DNA of 64,000 bases from contig WIUZ02000004.1 in NCBI GenBank assembly GCA_015956445.1, positions 1,612,001-1,676,000 of the forward strand, in the 5' to 3' direction. The first letter of the stretch is position 1. The number at the start of each line of letters is the position of its first letter. Below the pieces are notes generated by a model. That model made no database searches. It worked only from the letters and a program-made list of their open reading frames with translations, and was not told the origin of the DNA. This document shows, piece by piece, positions 11,294 through 23,472 of the stretch. Made by a program: the position numbers and the translations under genes. Origin of the DNA: Thelephora terrestris. Its lineage: Eukaryota; Basidiomycota; Agaricomycetes; Thelephorales; Thelephoraceae.

Positions 11294-12949
11294 ATGGATT
11301 CGGCATTCACCATCGCCTCCAGACAATCCGAGGCGCTGCAGCGAGCGGGGGCGACAGCGATGATCTTCGTCATCTCTCTCTTCGGTGCGTCCATCTCCCC
11401 TTCTACCTTCCTTCGATTTTGACCCGTCTGGCGTCCAGCTGTATCGTTCCCTTATGTCTCTTCAAATACCACCCACATCTCACTCCCGCATATACTGTTC
11501 TTCGTTGGTAAACACTTTGGAACGGGCGTCATCCTGTCAACAGCATTCGTCCATCTTCTCCAAGATGCTTTCAAATCGCTCAACAACCGCTCCGTTCGGG
11601 AGATATCCAACATTGGGGATTGGACGGGACTCATAGTGTGAATTGGTTGTCGTAATTTGGGGCGAACAACCTAACTTGAGATTACAGGCTGGCCTCACTT
11701 CTGACCATATTCTTCATCGAGTGTATGTACTGACCTTGTTTGGCTTGCTCACCGCTCACCCCCTACAAGACATCTCTTCCTCGTACGTTTCACGACTTGA
11801 CCCAGAACACAAACATCATCACGGGCACGCGCATGACTTGGAAGCATCTCTCCCTTCACATTCCACACATTCACACGAGTCGTGCAAACACTCATCATAC
11901 GCCGTACCGCATGAACGCACACCTCTTGTTGCCCCTCAAACGAAGACCTCACAACGACCGCAAACCCTCTCCGCGCATAGCACCGCGCAGATTTTTGAGG
12001 GCCATCACCACTTTGAATCAAGGGCATCACATTGCACCGACGGCCCGGTATCACCCCGAGCTCTACCAAAGCTATTTTGTAACGCCCATGATGAACATCC
12101 TTGTGGCACAGAGGCCTGCAGTCACCGAACGGAAGCGGAGCCCAACCCGTATGACTCTACCGAAGACGATTCTACCACTGTGGCGGGGTGTTCACAAGAC
12201 ACGAGCGAACAACCAGAACTCGAGAGCCCCGGAAGTCCAGCATCTTCGCCACGCAGACAGATTGTCGGCATTTTGGTGAGTATTTTACCATACTCCAGAG
12301 GTTCGCTCCCAGAGCGCCGACCGCTTGAACAGGTTCTACAAATCGGGATCATGATCCACTCGTTCGTTATCGGTCTTACACTGTCCATCACGTCGGGGCC
12401 TGAGTTCAGCGAGTACTCTCAAATGCAATCATTTTACTCTGGTTCTGATCACCGTGCTCATATAGCGTCCCTCCTCACTGCCATCACGTTTCATCAATTG
12501 TTCGAGGGTCTCTCGCTGGGTACACGGATAGCGACGCTTCCTACCAACTCCCGAACACTTCGACCACTGATGATGATGTCATTTGCGGCTACGGTACCGA
12601 TTGGAATTGCAGCTGGATTTCTCTTGTTCACAGGCTCGTATGAAGGAGGTACGTATTCCTTTTACCTTTCTTACGACTCTGACCTAGGTTAACAGCCAGG
12701 ATGAGGATAACGCAAGGCGTTATGGCAGCCATCTCAGCGGGAATGCTCATTTACGCGGCTTCGGTCGAGATGTTGGCTGGAGATTTTATCATGGATCCTT
12801 CCTTGTGGAAGAGCGATGTGGGCAAGCAGGCGTTGGCCCTGAGCAGTTTGTTGGTTGGTGCAAGTGCCATGGCGCTCATCGGGTACGTGTTCTCAGCTTG
12901 CCCCCTCCATTTCGCCCTGATGGATCTTCTGTGCAGATTGTGGGGATAG
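11294..12949 (+). CDS. ZIP-family zinc transporter
   Basis: Eight exons encode a plasma-membrane-type ZIP transporter of about 429 residues that imports zinc or iron. Family landmarks are VGKHFGTGVILSTAFVHLLQ (TM2), LASLLTIFFIE (TM3), a long cytoplasmic loop with HKHHHGHAHD and further His clusters, and VLQIGIMIHSFVIGLTL (TM4, with the metal-binding His). The core ends with TAITFHQLFEGLSLG (TM5) and ITQGVMAAISAGMLIYAA. Exons: 11294-11384, 11439-11637, 11688-11722, 11770-12275, 12333-12408, 12466-12648, 12696-12882, 12937-12949. The intron at 12409-12465 has a GCGAGT donor. Removing it gives the family sequence GPEFTSLLTAI. It is 57 nt and stop-free, so unspliced mRNA would insert 19 residues at TM5. 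Confidence 0.9.
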
Positions 12950-14511
12950 ATTGCTTGCGCCTGTGCTCTCCACAGTACGGCGCAGCACAATAGACATATC
13001 TTCTGGTCGTTCAGTCGAGATCCTGTACTTTTATTGTTCATCCCGATAGATGGTTATTCCCGTTCTCCATCGCTCTGGACGACGATGGCGAACGCTCCAA
13101 GTAACTCATTTGTGAAAGGTTGGAGGTGACGCTGACGTACACGCAAAAGGTGACTGTACTACGTCGCATTCTGTCAAACACTCTTTTTAGCGGCGAATGG
13201 AGGATTCGACCGGACAGTTTCTTCGACCGGTCCTTGCCTCGAAACCCTCCTAGGCAACTGTGGAGGTACGCCTCTTGAGCGTCTTTGCCGCACCTTCCTC
13301 TGAATCAACATCAGGTTTCTTCGGCACAAGGTCGCGAAAGTTTAGTGGGGCGTGATGGGACAGCCAAACAAGTCAGGCCATTAAATCTGATCTTCTTCCT
13401 GCCCCTCCCCGGTCTGCTCCAGCTTGTGTAACGTCCCTGTCGCGAGTTCTGATTCCGCTTCCTCTCCAGTAGGTAGGCGCCGGTCTTGATTATGCCCTGT
13501 AAGTCGATCTTTCCCACATTCTCCTGAATCTCGATCAGCAGCAGTGAGTTTTCGGGGTTGAGGTATTTCGTAGACCTTTGGCGTTGTCGGTTCCAAAGCC
13601 CTTGCCGAAAGTAGTAGCTCCCGCTCGAGAAAGATATTGGCGTCTGTGTATGCCCGTTTGGGTTGGCGGAAGTGCGGGCAAGGCTTCGGAGGTGGTGATC
13701 ATTAAATGTCATCCCGTCCGGGTCGAGGCAAAGGATCGTAGCTAGAAGTCGAGGTTTGCATCGTGGTGACTATTGACCTGGCCTTATACATCGATATCGT
13801 TTGTTTGGCTTTTGGGACATTCCTCGTTATCATGGAGCTGTCGATCCAGTACTGTTTAGTTTCTTGATATCGTGCTACCGGGAAGATGATCGATTGTTTG
13901 AATGTGATATCGTTGGTAGTTGTGAAGAGGTTTCAATGCATTCGTATTGAGTAAGAGTGTGTATAGGTGCGGAGTTGATCGGATTGAACGCGATGATAGG
14001 AGGTGTCCCGGTCGTGGGAAACGCAAAGGAGACAGCAGGATAGCCGAGGATTGCGTCAGATATGTCGTGAATTGTAATGCGAAGCGAGCGAAATAACGAC
14101 TGTCAGTCGCTGTGGCGGACCCTAGGACAATACTTTTGGGTTCCGGGGGAGACGATGCTGGGTTTGGGGGGTGTCGTGTGACGTGTTCCCGGCACTGGGT
14201 ATGGCAGGGGAGCACAGGCGGACGGAGGCGGACAGGGCATCGCCCCGTGGCTGAATGGGCCTCTTATCTCTACATCAAGGTTTGCAGAAGCCGGGTCGAA
14301 CTTGCTTATCCTTGCTTATCACAGGTTGCCCGGGATGAGAGCCGCTGCACGTGGTAGCCGCGCAGGTGATCGGGTTGCTATAAGAGCCATGTTCCGAAGT
14401 GAAACCTGACTTCACCCCACTTTGTCCGCCCCATTCGTCTGGACGGCACAGAGGCAACTGCCTTCCTACTCTATACACAACCCCTCCGACACTCTCCACC
14501 AAACTTGAGTT
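12950..14511. other. Intergenic region upstream of the fungalysin
   Basis: A 1.56-kb stretch without a gene I can support. Minus-strand frames at 13311-13712 and 13856-14215 have no start context, introns or family signal. Near the right end a TATA-like GCTATAAGAGCC lies at about 14377, 135 bp before the fungalysin ATG, followed by a pyrimidine-rich stretch typical of a highly expressed fungal promoter. Confidence 0.4.
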
Positions 14512-17041
14512 ATGAAGCTGTTGCTCGTTCCTCTCCTCCTGGCTGGTCTTTCAGCCACCTCTGTCGCTGCTCACGACTCGGTCAGGTCCAGGAAGTCTTT
14601 GGGTTTCGGTCCAGTCCACCCTCATGCCGTATTCCATTCCGACCCTTCAGGCATCCCCCAGAACTTTGGCAGTTTCCATGCCAAGAACCCTTTCCAGCTC
14701 GCGCAGAGCTTCGCGGATGGCATCATTCCCCCTCACCTTGACGACGCCTCCACCTTTGTTCTTCGCAAGGACTCTTACACCGATAGGAACACTGGGGTCA
14801 CCCACGTCTACTTCCGCCAGTTCCTCAATGGGCTGGAAGTCGCCGACGGCGACCTCAATGTGAACGTAAAGGACGGAATCATTCTTTCTTACGGAAACTC
14901 GGTTCGTATAGCAACTATCACGTGAGCTGCGCATTCACTGACGCAACTGCATCAAGGCTTATCAAGGCGATGCACCTGATGGTAATCCTGTCCGGACTTC
15001 CACCCATCCTCATTCGGACTATTGTTCTCAACTGGCCAACGAGTTTGACGCTCGCAATACACACTACAAGCGCCAACTTGGTGGACAGACCATCATCGAT
15101 GGGCTCGACTTTTATCGCGATACCATCCTTCGTCCCCTCGAGCACATGTTCGAATCAAGTTGCACGTTCACCGACCTTCCTGATAGGTTCCTTTCCAAAG
15201 ACCACAAGCTGGAAGACCCTCGTCACGCTCTCCTACAGTTCATGATCGCTGCCACCCCCGAGGAACACATGGTCCAGGACATCCTTTCCAAGTATGACGA
15301 CTACATCAACGAAATGTCCTCATATATGGATACCCACTTCGTCGGCGGCGAAACCCACCTCCCTGTCGAACTCATCAGCAACGTTCCTGAGACTGTCAAC
15401 CCTGTCAAGGCCCGTCTGGCCTACATTCAGGTTCCCGACGGTGACTCCACCCACCTCGATCTCGTTTGGAAGTTCGAGGTTGAGATGAAGGACAACTGGT
15501 ATGAGGCTGCCGTTTCCGCGCATGCCCCTCACAAGATCATCTCCGTTGTCGACTGGGCTTCCGATGCCTACGCTCCCATTCCCAGGAAGGAGAGGCCCGG
15601 TCTCGCCACCTACAACGTCTTCAAGTGGGGTATTAACGATCCGAGCGAGGGCGACCGTTCCATCGAAGCGGAGTACAACGACAAGCTCGCTAGTCCTTTG
15701 GGTTGGCACTCTTTACCCGTTGCCAATGATCCATACTCTGGCGACAAGAGTTTCGCATACAGTTCTTCCATTCGCAACACTACTGTCACCTGGGGTAACA
15801 ACGTTTTTGCTCACGAGAACTGGGACGGCCGTAATTCCTACATCGGTAACTATCGACCTGATGGTGGAGAGAGCCTCGAATTCGACTATGTCTACGACCC
15901 CAAGCTTATCCCCGGCGAGGACGCCCTGGAAGAGGCTAGAAAGTATATCAATACTACCATCACTCAACTGTTCTATACCACTAACATGGTCCACGATCTC
16001 TACTATCGGTGTGTGTTTCTCACCCCATATTGACAAGATGTGGCTGAACACACGTACAGTTACGGCTTTGATGAGGCATCGGGCAACTTCCAACAACACA
16101 ACTTTGGCCGAGGTGGTGAGGAGAACGACGGAGTCATTGCCAATGCTCAAGATGGAAGCGGGTTCAATAATGCCAATTTCATGACTCCACCTGACGGCCA
16201 GAACGGTCGCTGCAGGATGTACATCTGGAAAACCGCGACTCCCTACAGGGACGGTGACTTGGAGGCTGGCATCGTTATCCACGAGCTTACCCACGGCATG
16301 AGTACTCGTTTGACTGGTGGACCTGCTAACTCTGGCTGTCTTGGCTGGGGCGAGAGTGGTGGCATGGGTGAAGGTTGGGGTGACTTTTTGGCCACCACCA
16401 TTCGCAGCACCTCGAATTACTCGGACTACAGCATGGGTGCCTGGGCTGCCAACCGTGAGAATGGAATCAGAAACTACGTCTACTCTACCGTGAGCTACTT
16501 TTTGGTCTTGAATTGGGCGAAATAACCTGATGTACGGCTTTAGAATATCACAGTCAACCCCTCGACGTACAAGACCCTCGACAAACCAGGTTACTGGGGT
16601 GTGCACGCCATTGGTGAGGTCTGGGCTGAGGTCCTCTGGGTTGTTTCCAACAAACTCATCGAGAAGCACGGGTTCTCGGACACCCTCTTCCCTCCCTTGG
16701 CCGAGGAGGATGGCACCATCCCTGCCGGGGACTTCTACCGACCCCGCGAACATGAGGCCGACGGTTCTCCCAAGCCTCTCATTCCCAAACACGGCAACAC
16801 ACTCATTTTCCAGCTTGTCGTCAACGGCATGAAGTTGCAACCTTGCAGGCCTTCGTTCCTCGAGGCTCGTGACGCCATCATCCAGGCTGACGAGATCCTT
16901 ACTGGTGGTGAGAACCGCTGCACGCTTTGGGAAGGATTTTCAGTGCGCGGGCTTGGTCCCGATGCTCGCGTCGACGGCAGGACCCCGTGGGGTGGAGGAA
17001 TCCGAACCGACGATTTCGAGCTCCCCGAGGCTTGCCAGTAG
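14512..17041 (+). CDS. Fungalysin, M36 secreted metalloprotease
   Basis: Four exons (14512-14901, 14957-16008, 16060-16489, 16544-17041) give an exact 789-residue frame. It begins with a signal peptide ([20 protein letters not shown]). A propeptide with the FTP-type inhibitory segment follows ([20 protein letters not shown]), then the M36 catalytic domain. Zinc-site motifs are intact: [16 protein letters not shown] (HEXXH) and [13 protein letters not shown], whose Glu is the third zinc ligand. Fungalysins are extracellular endopeptidases for protein digestion, made as autoprocessed zymogens. The C-terminus ends [11 protein letters not shown] as in family members. It is a complete single copy with no sign of decay. 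Nitrogen or pH control is likely from the family; I did not identify AreA/GATA sites. Confidence 0.95.
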
Positions 17042-17427
17042 ACATTAATCCAGCAACTCATTACGACATCATCTACTCGATTGTTACATGTACTCTAATT
17101 GTTTTGTTCATCTTCACTATTTGTTTGGGCTTCGATGCCGACCCTTGTTCATTAGTTCTCTGCATTTACTGGGCATCTCAATATACACGTCCCTGACGTT
17201 GACCACCGTAAAGCTTGGCAGATGATGCAGGAAGGCTTTGTCAAGCTGGACGGTTTGTTATGGACAAGTTTAGCGTTTTTCCCGCCCAATGTTGGGAAGC
17301 GGATCCGAATCTCGCGTGCCGGAAATGGAGGGCGACACTCACGTGCCCGCCACGAGCGCTGTGGATGCCCCTCGAGGGAAGGAGCCGAGGGTATCTGCTC
17401 GTGCACCACCATTTCCACGTCCTCGCG
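17042..17427. other. Intergenic, fungalysin to Rab18
   Basis: This 386-bp tandem spacer holds the fungalysin 3' region and the Rab promoter. The TATA-like AATATACACG near 17181 is the only candidate element. Overlapping short frames have no family support. Confidence 0.35.
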
Positions 17428-18340
17428 ATGGCTGCCCAAAACTCGATTATCAACTGCAAGCTGCTCCTAATCGGAAACTCTTCCGTAGGCAAGAGCAGTC
17501 TCCTCATGAGATTCTCCGACGAGCAGTGGTTGCCTGAGGACGAGGCGAGCGCCACGATTGGAGTCGATTTCCGCGTCAGTGGATGAATGCTGTACTCCCT
17601 GTCTTTCGTTGCGCTGGTTGCTTACTGTCTGGGCGTTTCAGGTACATAAGATGGAGGTCAAGGGCAAGAAGGTCAAGCTCAGCATATGGGTACGGAACTC
17701 CGCATCACTGTCTTACCCGTGGTGCTGAAGCGTGCGTGTATATATCTGCAGGACACCGCCGGTCAGGAACGTTTCCGGACCATCACCTCTTCTTACTACC
17801 GTGGGGCACAGGGTGTCATACTCGGCAGGTTTCGCCTAACCTACGCCGAGTGCGATAACCTAACTTGTATTGATCACAATTCAGTGTATGATGTCTCTAA
17901 CAGGGAGACCTTCGAAGCACTCCCTCGGTGGTACAGTGAACTCGAAACTTACGTCTCGGAATCCGTCGTCAAGATCATCGTTGGGAACAAGGTCGACAAG
18001 GTCCGTCGTTCGCTACGTGCACTCCCCCCCTCCTCATGAACGCCCACCCGTATAGGAATTCTCTCGACAAGTGCCGACTTCTGAAGGCGAGGCCTTTGCT
18101 CGTCGTATGAATTCACTTTTCATCGAAACGTCAGCAAAGACTGCGGTTGGAGTCGGTGAAGCGTTCAAGGAAGTGGCGGAGAAGATCATCGATACTCCAG
18201 AGCTTTGGGCTCCGGTCACCAGCCAGCCTGCTGTTGGTTCTGCGGGCGGGAACAGGACTAGGACAAACGACAATTCCATGCCAGGCAGTATTAATCTCAA
18301 CTCGAATGAGTCTCAATCTCAGGATGGCTGCGCTTGTTGA
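17428..18340 (+). CDS. Rab18-type small GTPase
   Basis: Five exons (17428-17574, 17642-17689, 17752-17824, 17885-18000, 18056-18340) give 222 residues with all GTPase boxes: GNSSVGKSS (P-loop), ATIGVDF (switch I), WDTAGQERFRTITSSYYRGA (switch II), GNKVDK and ETSAKT. The C-terminus GCAC supplies a prenylation cysteine. In other eukaryotes Rab18 acts at the ER, lipid droplets and ER-Golgi traffic. Intron 3 (17825-17884) must be GC-AG: exon 3 ends GVIL plus one G, and TG TAT GAT gives VYDVSNRETF, the invariant strand after switch II. No GT site restores that frame. A Rab5-like identity is less likely given the switch II and tail. Confidence 0.92.
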
Positions 18341-18544
18341 ACCTTACGGTTTCCCTCTTCAACTCCCGTTCACCTCCTTAGACATACCATTGTATTAATG
18401 TAATGCGACTTTTGATTTACGTAGCATGACTTCGGCCAATGAAGTCGACGGCTTTGGAGCTTGCGAAAATGGATGAAAATTCCTCAAGTCGGGATAGAAT
18501 ACAGCCAAAAATTGAGTGGCAAAAGGATCGTGCAAGCTATGTTG

Positions 18545-19472
18545 TCATCGCACGAACAATTTCTTGGAACGCAGCGGTCTTGCCGCACCCACGCGCCCAA
18601 ATTCATGTTGGTAGATCACGTAGGCCTCGCGTAAGTGATCTGGCGAGAGGGGCCCCGTATCACCCCTCCGAGCTTGCACAGCGCGTGCTAGGGGATGGTC
18701 AATCCTGCCCATAAACAACACTTTCGACTTACCTCTCTCAATCATCTCTCCAACAAAAACCTTTGAGAAACCTGCGACAACTTGAGCCACGGGTTGAGAT
18801 ACTTGTTGGCCCAGTGTTTGTTGGATCAGCTGGAAATTGGAGTTCGTTAATGACGAGCCGTGGATATGGAATTCTGTCGAACCTTCCTAACGGCCTGTTT
18901 GGGTAACGCATGTCTCCGGGAAGCTTCAAACCGGTCGTACTGTTCTGGCGTGAAACTCTCCATGAGGACCCTTTGTAGCATCACCGTTAATCCGCGAATA
19001 AATCCAGTCACCGCCTCACAACGCACTTCAGATTATCCTTCGATTGGCTCTGGAAAGAAAGTTGAGCCGAGTAGTCATCGTCAGCCATAGCAGGTAGCAT
19101 CTCATCCTCGTCATCTTCCGCCGGAACTTGCACCGTGATCATGGATGCGACCGGCGTGGGGTGGAGTGCAGTCGTGGAAGTTGTCCCCGGTAGGTTAAGC
19201 AATCCGGTACCTGAAGTGGTTGCCGTCTGAGGGTTGGGGGGCACGATGGTACTCTGCCATGTTAGCGTGGTCGGTATCGATGGTGAAGCGACCGGTTGAG
19301 GGCTGAAGGTAGAGGGCGTTGGTGAGTCTGTGGTTGGCGTTGCAGGAGTTGCAAAATTCTTTGGCTTCCTGCCACGTTTGGATCCTGTATTTGCTCCTCC
19401 CCTATTCTTCGACGCTGGGGTTGGTGTCTGGAAAGAACTCGAGGCCGTATAATTTGTAAACGGTGTTGACAT
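18545..19472 (-). CDS. TAF11: TFIID subunit TAF11 (TAFII28)
   Basis: Exons 19472-19027, 18970-18883, 18829-18733 and 18687-18545 give an exact 257-residue frame. The N-terminal 130 residues are low-complexity Ser/Thr/Pro with an AT-hook-like KRGRKPKN and an acidic EDDEDEML. The C-terminal half is the TAF11 histone fold: [54 protein letters not shown] and [23 protein letters not shown]11 pairs with TAF13 in TFIID and contacts TBP/TFIIA. An upstream in-frame ATG at 19487 would add five residues. The gene is head-to-head with a C2H2 gene whose ATG lies at 19540, so both must be driven from under 70 bp of DNA or overlapping leaders. Confidence 0.9.
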
Positions 19473-19539
19473 CGTCGACGTGATCAAGAGAGCGCTGCCT
19501 CAAGTTCTCACGGACACTCCTCTTTGCTGTCCGCCGGCC

Positions 19540-20793
19540 ATGGCGCAGACACCCGTACCAGAACCTTACAGCCCGTCACTCTCTCCTGCCTCCTCACCCG
19601 TGTCCTCTCATTCTTCTCTGCCCGAATACGATGAATCTGGTGAACTCCTTCCCGGCTCGCCAGCGATGGCCGTGATCGAGGACCCCGCACTCGGCATTGA
19701 TATGATGCAAAATAAGCAGCTCGACACGGTAAAGTGTCAATGGGAAGGCTGCATTCGCGAATTTGCCTCCCTCAAGACGCTGATAGAGCATCTACACACC
19801 GGTCCGTTGTGGGTTCACTTGTCCAATCGCAACTTCATTGAATTATGCCCCTAACTAGACCACGTTGGAACCCACAAGTCGAATTATTATTGCGAATGGT
19901 GCTCATGCTCGCGGAGAGGGATATCCCAGACGTCCCGGTTTGCCCTTATATCACACCTCCGATCCCATACTGGCGAAAAACCGTTCAATTGCCCACGACC
20001 AGGTAAATGTCACGAATTTTGGCGCGTTTTGCTTCCACTAACCCCTGTTCACGGTCTTGAACAGAGTGTGATAAATCGTTTTCCCGGTCGGACGCGTTGG
20101 CGAAGCATATGCGCCAGATTCATGGTATGGAACCGCCTGCACCGGGTCGAGGAAGTACGCATAATGGAGCAGGAAACGCACCGGGGAATAGCGCAAACGT
20201 TGTTTCCAACTCGACGAACCCTGTCCTCATCTCAAGATTTGCGCCGGGGAAACGACTCAAGCCTGACGAGCCTGACATCCCTCGCCCAATCGTCCGAAAT
20301 GGCCAACACGTTGTCACTACAAACCCCTGGGGTGCCCTACCACCGCCACAGCTTCAAGGGAAAGAACCAACACTATATGATGATGACGATCAAGTCCCTC
20401 GTTCTCCCCTTTCCAGTTCCAACGATCCGGAATCCGAGGGCATCCCTCCACACTTGTGGGAGCTCCGCGATCCACAGAATGGCTTGATCATGGGACGCAC
20501 ACCTGCAATGGTGAGATATCTAATCATCAAGGCGAAACACAAGCACGCATTGCAAGAACACGAATCCCTGATAGAAGAACTGCGGGCTGCGAGGGCTGAA
20601 CAGAACTACTGGTATGATAAGAAGGAAGAATTGCTGGATGAGTTTTTGAAAGTAAACTTTGGGTATGCTCCACTTTTTGTACGATGGGTTCCATCGGGGT
20701 CCTAACAATATGTGTACTAGGGCTCAAGCAGAAGCGTTATTGCGAAGTACGGAGGTGAGACCCAAGCCTGAGCCGCTGGTGCTGAGTGATTGA
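19540..20793 (+). CDS. C2H2 zinc-finger protein, INO80-subunit-like (Iec1 type)
   Basis: Exons 19540-19801, 19859-20002, 20065-20662 and 20721-20793 give 358 residues. Fingers: CQWEGCIREFASLKTLIEHL, a middle one (YYCEWC...LISHLRSH) and C...ECDKSFSRSDALAKHMRQIH, with the linker HTGEKPF between the last two. The second half has a conserved non-finger block (GRTPAMVRYLIIKAKHKHAL, EELRAARAEQNYWYDKKEEL) that I recall from fungal INO80 subunit proteins related to S. pombe Iec1. INO80 remodels nucleosomes at promoters and replication forks. Identification rests on this memory, so the family is tentative and the fingers certain. I end at TGA 20793 by reading through the last potential donor. It shares a very short divergent promoter with TAF11. 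Confidence 0.72.
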
Positions 20794-21126
20794 TCTCATC
20801 CCACGCTTGTAATGTCCGCTGTATTTGTTTGCTTGCCCGCGATTTGAATATGAGCTACTCTAATGATTCTGACTGACGTAGAGATACATTCGGCAAGTAA
20901 GGAACAATGAACGCACAATGCAAGTGAGACAAAGGAACCGTGCCATGCGCGCTTGTCAAACCTTCGGATCAGGAAACAATGCAGTGAGGGCCATGCACGA
21001 TCACGGGGTCGATCATGGATTTGAGGGACATGGCTTGGATCAGTGAGGTTTCGCTTGACACGCCTTTTTCCTTGTACCGCCACCACCACCACCCGTTATC
21101 GTTCTCCAATCTCCTCCCCTGCTGCT
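20794..21126. other. Intergenic, 333 bp
   Basis: Tandem spacer between the zinc-finger gene and the acidic hypothetical gene. I see nothing beyond a possible 3' UTR and a pyrimidine-rich stretch (near 21060-21120) just before the next ATG. Confidence 0.35.
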
Positions 21127-23472
21127 ATGACTATCCTCCAGGATCTCCGACCAATAACCAGAGCCAACATGGCCCAGCTTTCCCTCGAAGACATTCGTGC
21201 GTACGCCAAGGTGACATATATGCGTTCCACTCGAACTGTGGCGACTATGCTTATCGGGTTGGCTTGTTTCTGTAGGCTTACCACGTCCCCTCCGACGTTA
21301 TTGAACATGGAACGGTCGATGAACTACTTGATTCCATCTTCAGGCTCAGACCACCCCATCCCGACGAATACCCCATTAACACACCCCACCTCTTCACTCA
21401 TAAGATCGTACGTACTCAAGAGGACCGTGACAAAGAATTCCTCAGCCACAAACCATACACCGGTTTTGGCTACAGGCAAAACCTAGCCAAATTCCGCAGA
21501 ACAAAGAGCCGGGTCGGGCGTCCTGCGCCACCTGAGCATGACAACCAAACGGTGGAAGTAGCTGAAGAACAGCACCGTTCAGGCGCAGCTGAAGGTGAAG
21601 ATCGCGGGAATTCTGCAGCACAACCAGAGGACAGGCCAGTGGATCAGCCTGTGGCTTCCTCGAGTATTACTCCAACCAACAGGCAACCGAACGTCCTCGC
21701 TGAGGGTCCACCGGGGAGACTTAGCCCAGTCTCCACCCCCTCCCAGCCCACGGTTCCTAACGAAGGCAAGTAGAGGACCACCATCAACTGAATCACGCTG
21801 ACCGCCCCCAAGGGACCTCTCGGGCCCCCGCGACCACAATTCCTACCAATGACGATCCATTGCCTTCCCTACGTCCGTCTTCCCACTCGCTTTTTACGCT
21901 CGTTCTTACGAACCTATCCCTGTAGCCGAGAAGAGTGCATTCTCTAATATCCCAGCCCCCAAGAAAGGGGGAACAAACAACGGTCCGCGTAAAAAGCAAG
22001 ATAAATTTTTGGAAGGCGTCAGGATGATGACCCGGGGAAATAGACCCCCTCCGGTGCCTCCTCCACTAGGCTTTGAGGTTGCCGACGATCTCAGCAACCT
22101 CAAGTCTGCTCTCGAAGATCACGAAGAAGCCATGGCATCCCGGCCCAGGCCCACGCGGATTATTGTGGACGACGAACTATTTGGCCTAGAGTTCACTCCG
22201 GACATGACTCAAGCTGGCAAGGAAGCAATCGTTCGCGAGCGATATGCCATCGCCACGTCCAACCACATGATGATCGAGCAAATGCTTGCTGAGGCTGAGG
22301 CTGAGGCGAATCAAGCGCTATGGCAACTCACTGCTCTTCAGCCTCGGCTCGATGCCACTCAAGAACATCTACAGAAGTTTGTCAATGAGTTCTGGGCCTC
22401 AACAAATCGTCGCGGTTCGCATTTGACAAGGCGGGCGTTATCCGATGCCGAGAACCTGGCCAGGGATGCCTGGGAACTCGATTGGAATGAGAAGTGGGTT
22501 TATACAGAAGACGACGAGAAGGAAGAAGAGAGAATGAAAGAAATCGCCCAAGCTCGCGCAGCTAAAGCCCGAGTGACCCCCTCCCACTCCGTACCAATCC
22601 CCCAAAGGTGAGCGCTTTCTTATCTATAAGAGGTTCTTGCATTTGACGTTCTCTAATTCTAATTTAGTCCTGTTCGAAAGCGCGACCGCGACGAAGACGA
22701 ACTCGAATATGCAGACGAAGGTGGGCCACAGGTTGGGGCATCAGAACGCGGTCCGAAACGTTCCAGAGTCGAGAGTCGCGCAACGACCGGTTCTCATTCG
22801 AGCCCCTCTCCCAAGCGCAAGGACAAAGGAAAGGGCCGGGCTCTTGCAGCGGAGGATAGCTACACGCTGCCCTTCCCCTCCAGTTCCTTCCATATCCCTC
22901 CCCCATCCATGCCACGATTCGGTCCCGAAGATCGATGCAACGTACATCCAATCTACAAGCCCGCAGTCCCCGGCTATGGCTCTCCGAAGCCTTCTGAGGG
23001 CGAGAACGGAAGACAGTCAGGGGGACAAGCTGGCGGTAGGCTCCCCCCCTCTGATATAGACGATAATTTCAACGACGGTCCGGGGCCAGAACAAGGCCAG
23101 GCAGGAGGTCACAACGATCACTTGGAACAAACCGGCGAGGTCGAAGGCCGCGGTGATTCCGGACTTGAAGCTGAGGGTGATGGCCAGGGCGCGACTCAAA
23201 CACCTCCTCGAAGGACTTCGCCTCCCTCTCAAGCACAACCGAACGTCCCACAGCCGCTGGACCCTTGGGAAGTCGTCCGCTACGATCGCAGCATTTGGGG
23301 GGGTTACCCGGACACAGACCACACGCACATGCCGTCCGAGCTGAAACGACCGATCAATTGGTCGGTGATGGGCCCACAACATCCGAAAGGCGTGAATTAC
23401 AGAGAGTGGGACGATGAGCTGGAAGAACAAAACCCATGGCATCAGGGCGGGCGTCCGATCTTGGATCAATAA
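21127..23472 (+). CDS. Hypothetical acidic/Pro-rich protein, 5 exons
   Basis: Exons 21127-21210, 21276-21765, 21813-21872, 21926-22607 and 22668-23472 close to an exact 706-residue frame. The N-terminus is helical (LSLEDIRAYAKAYHVPSDVI). A Pro/Glu-rich linker follows, then a long coiled region (about residues 240-400; EQMLAEAEAEANQALWQLTA), and a disordered tail rich in charged residues ending WHQGGRPILDQ. I recognise no domain. The second intron (21766-21812, 47 nt) has a perfect GC donor, GAAG|GCAAGT; without it the protein stops 6 nt later in that intron. If it is not spliced, two genes would be present. Similar long charged proteins are scattered in agaric genomes, some in repeat-rich regions, but I see no transposon protein or terminal repeat here. 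Confidence 0.55.

Noticed and set aside
12401-12465. GT-AG intron in the ZIP gene starting at GTTCAG or GTACTC
   Set aside because: Both put the downstream TM5 out of frame; only the GCGAGT donor at 12409 gives the family sequence.
13311-14215. Two minus-strand frames of 119-133 codons upstream of the fungalysin
   Set aside because: No family motif, poor starts, no splice structure; likely chance frames in a promoter region.
15713-16840. 375-codon minus-strand frame inside the fungalysin
   Set aside because: Antisense to exons with intact HEXXH and GMGEGW motifs; codon-bias shadow.
17825-17884. GT donor (GTTTCG) four bases inside the Rab18 GC intron
   Set aside because: Using it gives a frame that stops at once; the GC site yields the invariant VYDVS strand.
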